Under the pieces are notes generated by a model. It saw only the letters and a program-made list of their open reading frames with translations, was not told where the DNA came from and made no database searches. Below, in pieces: positions 47,349 to 57,063 of a DNA stretch of 64,000 nucleotides. The position numbers were made by a program, and so were the translations under genes. The stretch lies in the NCBI RefSeq assembly GCF_007753095.1, contig NZ_CP036348.1, positions 5,309,411-5,373,410 on the forward strand, read 5' to 3'. The DNA is from Rosistilla carotiformis. Its GTDB lineage: Bacteria; Planctomycetota; Planctomycetia; Pirellulales; Pirellulaceae. Numbering within the stretch: the stretch's first letter is position 1; every line of letters begins with the position of its first letter.

Positions 47349-48317
47349 TTAGATTTGGTAGTTCAATTCGGGAGCCATATCGTCGGGCATTTCGGCCCGT
47401 ACGCGGAGCTTCGGTTTCTCCAGCACGACGGTGCTGCGCGGCGCCACGCTGCTGGTCACCCAAACGCTCGAACCAATCACCGTATCGTGACCGATCACCG
47501 TCTTGCCACCCAAGATGGTCGCATTGGCATACACGACCACACGGTCTTCGATGGTGGGATGCCGTTTTTGTCCGCGGATCAACTGCCCATCGCTGTCGGT
47601 TGGAAAGCTCAACGCTCCCAGCGTCACACCCTGATACAGCTTCACATGACTGCCAATGTTGCAAGTCTCGCCAATCACCACTCCCGTGCCGTGATCGATG
47701 AAAAAGTGATCCCCGACCGTGGCACCCGGATGGATGTCGATTCCGGTGTTCATGTGCGCTTTTTCAGTCATCATCCGCGGGATGAACGGAACTCCCAGCT
47801 GTAACAATTGATTTGCGATCCGGAAGACCGTGATCGCTTCAAGGCCGGGGTAGCAGAAGATGATCTCGTCGGTCGTTTGGCAGGCGGGATCGCCATCAAA
47901 GGCGGCTTGCGCGTCGGTTGCCAAGATCCTTCGCAAATCGGGAATTCGCTTCAGAAGCTCCACCGCCATCGCTTGGCCCTTGGCTTCATAATCGACCTGC
48001 GATTCGCAATCCCCATGGTTGTGCTTCACGCGGTCTTCGTGCTGCAACGCGCGGCCGATCTGCGTGGTCAGCGTATCGTGCAACCGGTCGACAAGACAGC
48101 CGACATGGTAGCCGACGTTGCCGCGGTGCAGCCCTGTGCGTCGCCGATACCCTGGATAGATGATCTCCTTGAGATCTTCGACGATCGAAACCACGGCTTC
48201 GTAGCTGGGCAGGGGACAATGCCCCAGATGGTTTATTTTGTCGTCGGCGGTGTAGGTCGCGACGATGCGATCGGTCAGTTCGGGCAGTTGTTCTTTGAGT
48301 CGAAAATCAGAAGCCAT
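47349..48317 (-). CDS. cysE: Serine O-acetyltransferase (EpsC/CysE type)
   Basis: Transfers acetyl from acetyl-CoA to serine, feeding cysteine synthesis. A ~150-residue helical N-terminus ([20 protein letters not shown]) precedes the left-handed beta helix with hexapeptide repeats: [20 protein letters not shown] (active-site histidine), [40 protein letters not shown]. At 322 residues it is the longer EpsC form. ATG 48317 lies behind AGGAAG. APS kinase (50068-50766) is nearby but separated by two other genes. Confidence 0.92.
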   Translation of the reverse strand: MASDFRLKEQLPELTDRIVATYTADDKINHLGHCPLPSYEAVVSIVEDLKEIIYPGYRRRTGLHRGNVGYHVGCLVDRLHDTLTTQIGRALQHEDRVKHNHGDCESQVDYEAKGQAMAVELLKRIPDLRRILATDAQAAFDGDPACQTTDEIIFCYPGLEAITVFRIANQLLQLGVPFIPRMMTEKAHMNTGIDIHPGATVGDHFFIDHGTGVVIGETCNIGSHVKLYQGVTLGALSFPTDSDGQLIRGQKRHPTIEDRVVVYANATILGGKTVIGHDTVIGSSVWVTSSVAPRSTVVLEKPKLRVRAEMPDDMAPELNYQI

Positions 48318-48649
48318 CGGGATCTTCCTGTACGGATCATCAGACTGCGATCTCCACAGCCCGGACGTTGCGCTCCGGCAACTTCAATTGAAGCACGAAT
48401 CCCTGCGAACCCAATTGTATCGGGATTCGGCCTGGTTGGATGCCACACACCGGTGCGGCATCAATAAAGCGACTCCGGTTTGTAGCCGCCGGTTCGCTGG
48501 CAGCCCCGATAAATCGACCTTTCCCCTGTCGAAGCGTCCCAATCGGTTCGCATTCAGGGATGCGTCATGGCCGTCGCGATGAAACCCCGCCCCACGGCGT
48601 TTCGGATTGATTATGACCAACCGAAAGTGGCGCGGCATTCAATCGAAAC
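48318..48649. other. 332-bp region without a supported gene
   Basis: Holds the promoter region of cysE. I searched by eye for a T-box- or SAM-type leader and found none. Short ORFs here are unsupported. Confidence 0.4.
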
Positions 48650-49057
48650 CTAGTAGCCGATCGACGGCGGATTGGCGTTCAGGAAGTCGCGCGGACCGCG
48701 TGTGGTGTAGTACGGGTATGCGGTCGACGCCGACGGTGGCCCTGGATTTTGTTGCATTTGACCATGCTTGACGTCGCTGTAGGTCAAATTGTGGCCGTAA
48801 TCGGTCCCCCCTTGCTGCCAAGAAAGGTTGCCCGGACGACAGCCGGTGCTGACACCACCACGACAACACGACGAAAGCCCACGAGCTCCATTGCCGCACT
48901 GGCCACAATTGCATTGCTTGGTGTTGCAATTATTGCAACTGTTACACTGCTGGCCACACGAATTCGAAGAGCATCCGCCACGAGACAACGCTTTCGCGCA
49001 ACCGCCAGTACTCGACAACAAGCATAACAAACCGGCAACGACCAATAGCTGTTTCAT
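48650..49057 (-). CDS. Small cysteine-rich lipoprotein
   Basis: 135 residues. A lipoprotein signal (KQLLVVAGLLCLLSSTGGC) puts the lipidated cysteine at residue 20. The next ~50 residues hold eleven further cysteines in clusters (CNSCNNC, CNCGQC, SSCCRGG), without an obvious zinc-finger spacing. The C-terminal part is Pro/Tyr/Asn-rich (PPSASTAYPYYTTRG). No family is recognised. It may be membrane-anchored and metal-binding or disulfide-rich; that is inference. GGAAGGA precedes the ATG. Confidence 0.75.
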   Translation of the reverse strand: MKQLLVVAGLLCLLSSTGGCAKALSRGGCSSNSCGQQCNSCNNCNTKQCNCGQCGNGARGLSSCCRGGVSTGCRPGNLSWQQGGTDYGHNLTYSDVKHGQMQQNPGPPSASTAYPYYTTRGPRDFLNANPPSIGY

Positions 49058-49219
49058 CGCGAATCCTTCCCCTGATCAAACGCAGACGGTTATCAACCAA
49101 ACCGTTCCTTGCTGTCAGGGATCGACCGTCGCGATCGAATACATTGAAAGAATCGTCAAAACCGAACGAACACGAAGAACTCCCCCGATGAATATTCTTC
49201 CCGGTTTACGCAATTTATG

Positions 49220-50068
49220 CTATCGAGGACGGCGAGGACTCAGCCCATACGCCTTGGCAGCATTGAGCCCCCAGAACTTCTCCTGCTCACTGGGCGACAG
49301 ACCTGCCGACAATTCCGTTACCATCTCGACCCATTGTCCGTAGGAAATCTTCAACAAACAGACGGGCCAATCGCTGCCAAACAGTAAACGGTCGGGGCCA
49401 AACGCTTCCAAAGCGACATCCCAGTAAGGGCGAATGGTTTCGATCGTGGCCTCCGGATCGCGCACTTCGGTGACCACGCCAGAGAACTTACAAACCACGT
49501 TATCGCGCCGCGCCAATTCACGCATCTGCCGCGCCCACGTGTCATCGAACTGACCGCCGCGAATCGTCGGTTTGGCGATGTGATCCAGCACGAAAGATTG
49601 ATGCGGGTGCCGATCGACAAATGGGATCGTCGCAGGGAGATGTTTGCCGTAGATCAGGATGTCGTAGACCAACCCAAAACCAGCCAGCTTGGCCACGCCC
49701 CGATTGAAGTCGTCGCCGAGGATAAAGTCGTCCGCCGGTTCATCTTGAACGACGTGGCGAATCCCTTTCAGCAGTTCGTTCTGATGCAAGCGGTCCAGAT
49801 CGTCGGCGACCTGGTCGCTGGCCAGCGGTACCCAGCCGACGACCCCTGCGATCACTGGATTTTTCCCAGCCTGTTCCAGCAACCACTCGGTCTCGGCAAT
49901 CGTCTGCTGCGCCTGCACTGCAACGGCCGCATCGATCCCCGCATCGCGAAGTTCCTGTTGGAGATCGGTCGGCGAAAAATCGCGGCGCAGGACCGCCATC
50001 TGCTCGCTGATCCAACCGTACTGTTCCGGATCGTAGTTCCACAGATGATGATGGCTATCGATTTTCAT
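49220..50068 (-). CDS. Amidohydrolase family protein (L-fuconolactonase-like)
   Basis: A TIM-barrel metal-dependent hydrolase of 282 residues. KIDSHHHLWNY gives the first metal-binding histidines, FVLDHIAKP another, and LLFGSDWPVC the conserved aspartate of the amidohydrolase-2 group, which includes sugar lactonases. The ATG at 50068 is preferred: AAGGAGG lies four bases upstream and the codon overlaps the cysC stop (TGATG), so the two are translationally coupled. The substrate is unknown. A GTG at 50071 is possible. Confidence 0.86.
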   Translation of the reverse strand: MKIDSHHHLWNYDPEQYGWISEQMAVLRRDFSPTDLQQELRDAGIDAAVAVQAQQTIAETEWLLEQAGKNPVIAGVVGWVPLASDQVADDLDRLHQNELLKGIRHVVQDEPADDFILGDDFNRGVAKLAGFGLVYDILIYGKHLPATIPFVDRHPHQSFVLDHIAKPTIRGGQFDDTWARQMRELARRDNVVCKFSGVVTEVRDPEATIETIRPYWDVALEAFGPDRLLFGSDWPVCLLKISYGQWVEMVTELSAGLSPSEQEKFWGLNAAKAYGLSPRRPR

Positions 50069-50766
50069 CACGCCTCGCCTCCTTCCCGGATCAACAGACC
50101 TTGGTCTTTCAAATACTGCACGATCTCGATCGCTAACGCCTCGGGGGATTTGTCCGCGGTTTGCAAATGAATCTCGGGGGCTGCAGGCGCTTCATAGGGA
50201 TCGCTGATCCCGGTGAAGTTCTGAATCTCGCCGGCGCGGGCCTTCTTATAAAGCCCCTTGGGATCGCGTTGCTCACACGTTTCCAGCGGCGTATCGACAA
50301 ACACCTCCACGAAGTCGCCAGGCCGCCCCACCGATTCGATCAACTGGCGAACCCTTTGCCGATCCCGTGCGTAGGGACTGACAAACGCGGTCAACGTGAT
50401 GATGCCCGTCGATGCGAACAGCTCGGCGACCGCTCCGATCCGGCGGATGTTTTCCTCGCGATCGATGGCACCAAATCCCAACCCAAAACGGTTTGCAAAC
50501 GTTTCGCCATGTTCGCTCGCCAGGCGATCGGGGCCGGCACACAGGTGATGGCGGATGTTATCGCCATCCAGCAGGCTAGTAACGGCCCCCAACTGGCTTA
50601 ATTTGTGATCCAAGGCGTTGGCGATCGTGCTTTTGCCGCAACCACTCAACCCCGTAAACCAGATCACACAACCTCGCTGTGCCAGTTGACGCTCGCGATC
50701 GGCGCGGCTGACACTTTGTTCGTGCCAGACCACTTCGGGACGTTGATTGGATGACGGTTCATTCAT
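50068..50766 (-). CDS. cysC: Adenylyl-sulfate (APS) kinase
   Basis: Phosphorylates APS to PAPS. The P-loop is [18 protein letters not shown], the [17 protein letters not shown] segment, [29 protein letters not shown] and [11 protein letters not shown] are all diagnostic. The 232-residue length is slightly long because of an N-terminal polar extension. PAPS serves sulfate reduction or sulfation, the latter of interest in a sulfatase-rich group. ATG 50766 is chosen; ATG 50799 is an alternative. It is followed directly by the amidohydrolase. Confidence 0.95.
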   Translation of the reverse strand: MNEPSSNQRPEVVWHEQSVSRADRERQLAQRGCVIWFTGLSGCGKSTIANALDHKLSQLGAVTSLLDGDNIRHHLCAGPDRLASEHGETFANRFGLGFGAIDREENIRRIGAVAELFASTGIITLTAFVSPYARDRQRVRQLIESVGRPGDFVEVFVDTPLETCEQRDPKGLYKKARAGEIQNFTGISDPYEAPAAPEIHLQTADKSPEALAIEIVQYLKDQGLLIREGGEA

Positions 50767-50927
50767 TAAAGATACCAAGAGCTTGCTGGGAGGATGCATC
50801 GCGATCGACCGATGGCCCGAGGGGGTTCAAAGTTGATTTGCGAGAGTTTCGCTGTGGCTTCCCCGTGGTCGAGCGTTCACTGTACAATACCTGAGTTTTC
50901 CCAGTTTAAAAACCATTCGCGATTTCT

Positions 50928-52748
50928 ATGGTGGCGTATCTCAAAGTTCGTTCTGGTCCCGATACCGGACGCCGATTCCGCTTGGATCCGCTGCATACAT
51001 TGCACGTCGGACGCGATGCCAATTGCGAAATCATGTTAACCGATCCGGTCAGTTCGCGGTATCACGCGGTGCTGTTTCACGAAGATTCGCACTGGCAGGT
51101 CCGCGACACCAACAGCCGCAACGGGTTGTTGGTGAATGGACAAAAGACCGACCACGCCACACTGCAAGACAGCAACACGATCCTGGTGGGAACATCGGAG
51201 CTGCAATTTTTTGATGGCCACGGCGATTCAGCCGATTCCAACAACCGCGAACAAACGATCGTTCTGGACCGTCCCATTTCCGGTGGCCTGTCGTCCAGCA
51301 ACTTTGGCCCATTGGATCCGTTGCGTAAAATCGCCGACGTGGGCTACTTGGTCGATCTGTACCAATTGAGCCTGCAATTGATCGGCAGCGGCGATCCCGA
51401 TTCGGTGATTCAAATCGCTACCGAACTTTTGAAAGACCGTACCCAAGCCGACGTGATCGGATTCATGTGGCTGGGGGAAGATGGCAAACTGCAACCCGAA
51501 TATGTCTTCCCATCCGACGCCGCCGAAAAGATCAAACTCAGCAGCGAACTGACCCGCCGGGTCACCAACGGTGGCGAGGCGTTTTGGTTTAAAGAGGAAT
51601 CGACCTCGCCGGGGCAGAAGACCCAATGGACCGATGCGATCTGCGTTCCGTTGCAACACGGTGAAGAAGTTGCCGGCGTGCTGCATCTGTATCGCAACGA
51701 CCATCGCTTCAACGAACGGCATTTTGAACTAGCGTTGAATTCCGGACAACTGCTGGGCGTCGCGCTGTCCCGCGCCCGTCGGACGGCGGCATTGCAAGTC
51801 GAACGCGACCGGCTGTTCACGCGGAATGCGGAAACGAATAACTTGATCGGCGAAAGTCCGCCGATGATGCGTTTGAAATCGAAGATCGAACGTGTCGGCA
51901 AAGCCAACGGTTGCGTGCTGATCCGTGGCGAGAGTGGCGCGGGCAAGGAACTGGTCGCCCGCGATGTCCACCAACACAGCGGACGCCGCGAGCGGCCGCT
52001 GTTAAGCGTAAACTGCGCCGCGATCCCGCGAGACCTGATCGAAAGCCAATTGTTTGGCCACAAAAAGGGTTCGTTCACGGGAGCCGATCGCGATCACATC
52101 GGCTGGTTTCAACAGGCCCACACCGGCACGTTGTTCCTGGATGAAATCGGCGAACTGACACTCGAAGGCCAAGCCAAACTGCTGCGGATCATGGAAGGTC
52201 ATCCGTTCCTTCCCGTCGGCGGTGTCGATGAGATCCGCGTCGACGTGCGGATCATCGCGGCGACCAATCGCGACCTTGCCGAGTTTGTCCGCGAGAAACG
52301 CTTTCGCGAAGATCTCTATTATCGCTTGAGTGTCTTTGAGCTGCACGTGCCGCCGCTTCGCGACCGGGGACAAGACATCGAATTGTTAATGAACCACTTC
52401 CTGGAGCATTTCTCCCGCCAGCACGCGCGGCCATCGATCCAGTTTTCCGAAGCGGCCAAAAAACGGATGCTTTCTTACGCGTGGCCTGGAAACGTGCGAC
52501 AGTTGCGAAACGTGATCGATAGCGCGATCGTGATGTTCGATGGCAATACGATCGAAGCTGATGACCTCGGTCTCCGCGACGCGGGAGTCGAAGTGACCGA
52601 TACGCTGCGGTTGGATGTCTGGGAAGAAAAACTGATCCGCGAGGCGTTGGACCGCTGCAACGGCAGCATCCCCGAAGCGGCAAAGCGGCTTGGTATCAGC
52701 CGCGCGACAGCCTATCGAAAGATCGCCGACTTCGATATCGAGAAATAG
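50928..52748 (+). CDS. FHA-GAF-sigma-54 activator protein
   Basis: Four parts: a phosphothreonine-binding FHA domain at ~1-100 (VGRDANCEIMLTDPVSSRYH; DTNSRNGLLVNG), a GAF sensor at ~140-290, an AAA+ domain with Walker A GESGAGKE and Walker B LFLDEIGE, and a Fis-type helix-turn-helix (GSIPEAAKRLGISRATAYRK). The loop that contacts sigma-54 reads GSFTGA instead of GAFTGA. Such proteins link Ser/Thr kinase signalling to sigma-54 transcription and are known from myxobacteria. No kinase gene is adjacent and the targets are unknown. Confidence 0.92.
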   Translation: MVAYLKVRSGPDTGRRFRLDPLHTLHVGRDANCEIMLTDPVSSRYHAVLFHEDSHWQVRDTNSRNGLLVNGQKTDHATLQDSNTILVGTSELQFFDGHGDSADSNNREQTIVLDRPISGGLSSSNFGPLDPLRKIADVGYLVDLYQLSLQLIGSGDPDSVIQIATELLKDRTQADVIGFMWLGEDGKLQPEYVFPSDAAEKIKLSSELTRRVTNGGEAFWFKEESTSPGQKTQWTDAICVPLQHGEEVAGVLHLYRNDHRFNERHFELALNSGQLLGVALSRARRTAALQVERDRLFTRNAETNNLIGESPPMMRLKSKIERVGKANGCVLIRGESGAGKELVARDVHQHSGRRERPLLSVNCAAIPRDLIESQLFGHKKGSFTGADRDHIGWFQQAHTGTLFLDEIGELTLEGQAKLLRIMEGHPFLPVGGVDEIRVDVRIIAATNRDLAEFVREKRFREDLYYRLSVFELHVPPLRDRGQDIELLMNHFLEHFSRQHARPSIQFSEAAKKRMLSYAWPGNVRQLRNVIDSAIVMFDGNTIEADDLGLRDAGVEVTDTLRLDVWEEKLIREALDRCNGSIPEAAKRLGISRATAYRKIADFDIEK

Positions 52749-52778
52749 TCGAAGGGCGATCGAGTTCGGGAGCGACGT

Positions 52779-54455
52779 CTAAGCCGCCTGTCGAATCTCG
52801 CCGCGACTTGCGTCTTCGATCCATTCGCCAACGTCTTCCATCTCGGGACGCGGACTGCTGCGCAAAATCCGCTCTCCCGCCTTGGTATCGCAGTAGTCCG
52901 AGATCCTTGCCGTCAGCGCCGCGGCGTCTTCCGCTGCTAACTGGTCGACCGATCGGCAATCGACAGCCACCAACAGCTGCGATTTGTAACCGCACAGCGA
53001 GGCGACGCCGCATACCAAACGGGCTTGGGCCTGCCAGTCGGCCAACAGGTCGCCGTTGATCCAACGCGTTTCCAACTTCACCGCCAACACTTCCGGTTGC
53101 ACCGCCAAGAACTGACCGATGGTATGGATGCCAATCTTGGTAAACCGCTCGGCCGTCTTCGGCCCGATCGATGGGGCATCGACCAAATCGCTTTGCTCCG
53201 ACACGCTTGGCTGCCTTTGCGTCGACCACGAATCGGCGACACGGCTGACCGCAAACGGAACCGATGCGACAGCCGGTTGCGCCGCCGCCGCGGCAGCCGG
53301 TTCCATCGTCACGGCCGGTTCTTGTGCAACCGGTTCGTGGAGACTCGACGCCGCTGGCAACCAGGCAGGTGCCGACGGTTCGCCGGCCGATGGCGTTGCG
53401 ATCGACGGGGCTTGCGTGGTTTGGGTTGTCGCAACCATCGCAGGTGCCGGCGATTGGATTGCCGCCGGTGCCCAAGCTGCCGTCGCCGCGGTGCTGCTCA
53501 CCACCGGCACGGGCTGCGGCGCGGTCGTCGGCGGATTGATCGGGGTGTTCCGATTGACCGTCATCGCCATCTCGGTCCGCACGCTACGGACCTCCGGTGG
53601 CAGATGGACGCGCACGGTTCCCGTGGTTTGAAATTCTTCGAAGATCGCCGCCACGGCTGCTTTCTCTTGCACCGATGCGATCTTCTTGATGATCCAAGCG
53701 ACGGGCATATCGATCGCGGCGACAAGCGTTGCCGCGGTTAGGCCCGCGTTGGGAAGCTTGCACGTCGCTTGTTCGGCGACGCGTTCCAAGATCCGCGCCC
53801 AGCCGGTGATCGCGATCCCAAACATCTCGGACAAAATCTCCCGCGACTCCGCATTGAGTCCCTCGGGAGGGCTTTTGACGCCTCGTTCCAGATCGTAGAT
53901 TTCGATGATTCGATGATAATGCACGTGCGAGCGTTCGGCGCCCGCCGTGACCGCTTGCGTAATCCAATTGTTCCCCTCGGGCAATTGGAACTGCACCCGA
54001 ACCTTGCCGCTCTTCCAGCGTTCATAGAGCGATTCATAGGACTGACAAACACTCCATTCCAACGGTCGATGGACAACTCCTTCGGGGTCGCTGGAACCGG
54101 TGTGCAAAGGCATGATCGGATCGGTGAAATAGTGGCTAAGCACCCCGAGATCGTAGGCAGCGTATTCCCACTCTTCACTATTCAAATGATTGACCGCTGT
54201 CTTGAGCCATTTTTCGCAGGCCCGCGTCGCTCCGCCCCAACCACCATCGCCGACGTGCAGCACGTGGTTCTGGAAGTCGCGGAACTTGGCATCGGGATCC
54301 TTGGCACCTTTCAGATATTGGTCGTAGTGCTTCAACAGGATGTCTGCCAAGCGTCCGCCACGTTCAGTGTTGATGCAACGCAATGCGTCCAATGCGAAAT
54401 AGTGATGCGTGCTACGACAGTGGGCAGCGCGCAAGATCGTCAGAATCTGCGACAT
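52779..54455 (-). CDS. Zinc phospholipase C-like + DUF4332 protein
   Basis: N-terminal ~250 residues resemble the zinc-dependent phospholipase C / S1-P1 nuclease helical fold, with HHYFALDAL, NHVLHVGDGGWGG, LGVLSHYFTDPIMPLHTG and HVHYHRIIEIYDLE supplying the His/Asp metal ligands. A ~150-residue Pro/Ala/Thr-rich linker (~300-420) follows. The last ~140 residues are DUF4332, a helix-hairpin-helix-like domain (PSIGPKTAERFTKIGIHTIG; WIEDASRG). No signal peptide is seen, so despite its phospholipase resemblance it appears cytoplasmic. Activity is unproven. Confidence 0.8.
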   Translation of the reverse strand: MSQILTILRAAHCRSTHHYFALDALRCINTERGGRLADILLKHYDQYLKGAKDPDAKFRDFQNHVLHVGDGGWGGATRACEKWLKTAVNHLNSEEWEYAAYDLGVLSHYFTDPIMPLHTGSSDPEGVVHRPLEWSVCQSYESLYERWKSGKVRVQFQLPEGNNWITQAVTAGAERSHVHYHRIIEIYDLERGVKSPPEGLNAESREILSEMFGIAITGWARILERVAEQATCKLPNAGLTAATLVAAIDMPVAWIIKKIASVQEKAAVAAIFEEFQTTGTVRVHLPPEVRSVRTEMAMTVNRNTPINPPTTAPQPVPVVSSTAATAAWAPAAIQSPAPAMVATTQTTQAPSIATPSAGEPSAPAWLPAASSLHEPVAQEPAVTMEPAAAAAAQPAVASVPFAVSRVADSWSTQRQPSVSEQSDLVDAPSIGPKTAERFTKIGIHTIGQFLAVQPEVLAVKLETRWINGDLLADWQAQARLVCGVASLCGYKSQLLVAVDCRSVDQLAAEDAAALTARISDYCDTKAGERILRSSPRPEMEDVGEWIEDASRGEIRQAA

Positions 54456-54545
54456 CCTTGTCTCCGTAATTTGTTTTGTGTTGTTGCGTTTTCCATTTTC
54501 CAGCGGCCGCGATCGGCGATGACTTTGGCTTTGATCCCGTCGGCG

Positions 54546-55145
54546 TTAGTGACCTGACGGAGCCGGCGATACCCCCGCGGTGTCGCTGGCACTCGAGGTG
54601 TGGGACGTTGCAAGCCGCGAGAACTGATGATCCTGTGCTGCCGCGATCCAGGCCGAAACGCGTTCCAGCGACGGGATCTCGATCCGACGGGTCAACGCCC
54701 TACCACGACTGGACAACGCAAACCGTTCCAGGTCGCGAAACAGATGCCGTGGCGAATCGGATGCGACGTCTTCGGGGCTGCGACGATGAATCGCGATCAA
54801 CAGGTAGGCCTCGCGAGGGTGCATTGCCCGCAGCGCGAAGGCCATCCGAATCGCCCGTCGTACCGTCCGCAGTTGACTCTGCTGCGATGCCGTCAGACGC
54901 TGCTCCGTCGCCCATTGCGACAGATTCAATCGCAACAGATCCTGCACTCGGCGATGACCACTGGATTCCAATTGCCGCAGCACTCCTGTGGGCAATAAAC
55001 GCAGCGAAGCCAACGACGCTTCCATACGCCGCTGCCGCGCCGTTTGCGGCTGAGCCTGCGGCCGACCTGTCGGCGAATCGACAATCGTCCCGGGCGATGG
55101 GTTGGATTGCGGCTTTCGAAACCATTGGGCGATGAAGTTGCGCAT
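54546..55145 (-). CDS. Stand-alone divergent DUF4332-like protein (199 aa)
   Basis: After a basic, polar N-terminal ~40 residues, residues ~45-180 align by eye with the DUF4332 domain of the next gene: LPTGVLRQLESSGHRRVQDL parallels IGPKTAERFTKIGIHTIGQF, and RSPEDVASDS, RGRALTRR and AWIAAAQ parallel RSVDQLAAED, KAGERILR and EWIEDAS. The Gly of the hairpin is lost, so DNA binding may be altered. It lies 90 bases upstream of the PLC-DUF4332 gene and 30 after the thioredoxin-like gene, probably one operon. Confidence 0.75.
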   Translation of the reverse strand: MRNFIAQWFRKPQSNPSPGTIVDSPTGRPQAQPQTARQRRMEASLASLRLLPTGVLRQLESSGHRRVQDLLRLNLSQWATEQRLTASQQSQLRTVRRAIRMAFALRAMHPREAYLLIAIHRRSPEDVASDSPRHLFRDLERFALSSRGRALTRRIEIPSLERVSAWIAAAQDHQFSRLATSHTSSASDTAGVSPAPSGH

Positions 55146-55175
55146 CGTGCGTTCGCTCTCGAAGGGGGACGTGGA

Positions 55176-55682
55176 CTACTGCGCGGCGAGCGCCTGGGCG
55201 ATCACCTGCTTGAAAGCATCCGGTTCGGCATATCCGTTCTGCGAAGCAAGGATCTGTTCGTCGGGCGAGATGAAGACGATGTGCGGATAGCCGGTATTCT
55301 TCAGCTTGCGTTTGACGGCCGATTCTTGATCGCCATCGACAAGCACCAAGACAAAATTCTGTTCCAGAAGGCCGCGGATCTCGGGATCTTGCAAACAGGT
55401 CGCCGACATCCGTTTGCACCACTTACACCACGTGGTCGTCAAGAAGATCATCGCCGGCCGCCCCTCGGCCTGCGCCTTGGCAAGACCTTCGTCGTAGCCA
55501 TACAGGAATGGCAAACCGACGGTATGTTCATCCCACACCTCGGCACTGGCTTCTGTCTTCGGTTGCCCAAAGGCATCCATCAGGTTCCCCAACTGTGGTT
55601 TTGAATTGCAGCCGCACAGACTGAGGATCATCGCAAATGCCACCGGAAGCGCGAGCCAGGGACGTGATCGATCGATTTTCAT
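55176..55682 (-). CDS. Thioredoxin-like lipoprotein
   Basis: A lipoprotein signal ends near residue 25 (FAMILSLCGC). The thioredoxin-fold domain has the redox site TWCKWCK (Cys86, Cys89) preceded by MIFLTT, and the cis-proline is in TGYPHIVFI. It is likely an outer- or inner-membrane-anchored periplasmic thiol oxidoreductase; the substrate is unknown. It precedes the DUF4332-like gene by 30 bases on the same strand. GGAAG precedes the ATG. Confidence 0.88.
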   Translation of the reverse strand: MKIDRSRPWLALPVAFAMILSLCGCNSKPQLGNLMDAFGQPKTEASAEVWDEHTVGLPFLYGYDEGLAKAQAEGRPAMIFLTTTWCKWCKRMSATCLQDPEIRGLLEQNFVLVLVDGDQESAVKRKLKNTGYPHIVFISPDEQILASQNGYAEPDAFKQVIAQALAAQ

Positions 55683-55762
55683 GGGAGCTTCCTTGCCCTG
55701 ATAGTATTCGCGGCCCGACCTTCGTGGCCCGCAGCGCGATGGATTGCGATGCCTGCCTTCAG

Positions 55763-56806
55763 CTACCGGACCGGCACCTGGCGGTATCGTTGATTCGTTT
55801 TGTAACCTTCCAGCCGAGCTTCAAATCCGCTGCGTTCGGACGTGGGGACGAGCCTTTCCCCCGTCTGGGCAATGCGAACCGCTTTTTCAAACTGCCCCGT
55901 TTCCGCCAAGGCGGCCGCGTGTGTATCGATATAGCGGAATTCTTCGGACGCGGGAATATCACGCAGCCCGTCGGTGATCTCCAACGCTTGCTGCCCATCG
56001 CGGAGACTGCCGTCGGGACAGGTCGCCAACAACCAGGCAAGGTTCAGCCGGGTCCGCAGATTCTGTTGGTCCAACTGCAACGCGTTTCGATAGTTTTCAG
56101 CGGCCTGCCGCCATTGCCCACCGTTCTGCAAGGCATCGGCAAGGTCGATCGCGCGGATCGCGTTGTCCGAATCCAACTGAAACGCGCGATGATAATCTTC
56201 AATCGCCGCTTGGACCTGGCCCGCCTGGAACCGCGCATGGCCGCGACCTGTGTAAAAATCCGCTTCACCCGGCTGCAGCGTGATCGCACGATCGTAGTCG
56301 GCGATCGACGACGACAGATTCCCCATCTCATAGCGCAACTCGGCTCGATTGAAATACGCGTTGGCGTGATCGGGTTTGGTTTGAATCACATCGTTGAACA
56401 GCGCCTCGGCTTCTTTCATCTGACCGCGCGTGGCGTACACAAACGCCATATTCTGCTTGGCACGCCAGCGGTTGGGATCCAGCTTCAACGAATTCCGAAA
56501 ATCTTCAATAGCCGCCACGGCCATCGCATCGTCGGGGACCTGGATTTGGTCCCAGCGAAGTTCGCCGCGACGGTTCAGGGCCCAAGCCAACAATTGGTTC
56601 CCGTAAGCACGCACCTCTTGATCGGCCGCCGCTAAAGCGGACTGTTGAATCTGATCGATGATCCGCGTGTAATCAGCTTCGGTCGAAGCGTTCTTCGAGA
56701 TCGTGTAGGCTGTTTTCAGCAACGCCGCCGTCGAAGGGTTCTGAGCCGCAGCGACGCCAGCCCAGATCAAAATGCAGGATCCGATAAACAGGTGCTGCCT
56801 GAGCAT
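55763..56806 (-). CDS. Secreted tetratricopeptide-repeat protein
   Basis: 347 residues. A signal peptide (LRQHLFIGSCILIWAGVAAA) is followed by a short linker and about six TPR motifs at ~110-330 (LKLDPNRWRAKQNMAFVYAT; TKPDHANAYFNRAELRYEMG; LQPGEADFYTGRGHARFQAG). TPRs mediate protein-protein contacts; no catalytic domain is present. ATG 56806 is chosen because the upstream open frame lacks a signal-like sequence. It lies 80 bases upstream of the thioredoxin-like gene. Confidence 0.85.
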   Translation of the reverse strand: MLRQHLFIGSCILIWAGVAAAQNPSTAALLKTAYTISKNASTEADYTRIIDQIQQSALAAADQEVRAYGNQLLAWALNRRGELRWDQIQVPDDAMAVAAIEDFRNSLKLDPNRWRAKQNMAFVYATRGQMKEAEALFNDVIQTKPDHANAYFNRAELRYEMGNLSSSIADYDRAITLQPGEADFYTGRGHARFQAGQVQAAIEDYHRAFQLDSDNAIRAIDLADALQNGGQWRQAAENYRNALQLDQQNLRTRLNLAWLLATCPDGSLRDGQQALEITDGLRDIPASEEFRYIDTHAAALAETGQFEKAVRIAQTGERLVPTSERSGFEARLEGYKTNQRYRQVPVR

Positions 56807-57063
56807 TTTACGAAAGTCCAAGGGGCGTGAATCGAACGATAGAGTCGATTCCCCTAGCGTATCGAAGTTCCCAGAGGGTTGGGAATAGCGATTTGGACTA
56901 GCAGAAAGATAAAATCGGCCTTTTCGATGGCCCGATGCCCAACGATGTTCAAGAAAACGTTGAGCGAAAACCGCATCGGTCGCCGCAGAAAGTCCCCTCG
57001 CGGGAACGCTTGGGGCCACCGCGATCGAACGATCACGGCGGCGCGACCAACGTTGTCCATTCG

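Noticed and set aside
48318-48649. Possible riboswitch or T-box leader before cysE
   Set aside because: No conserved core or terminator pair could be found by eye.
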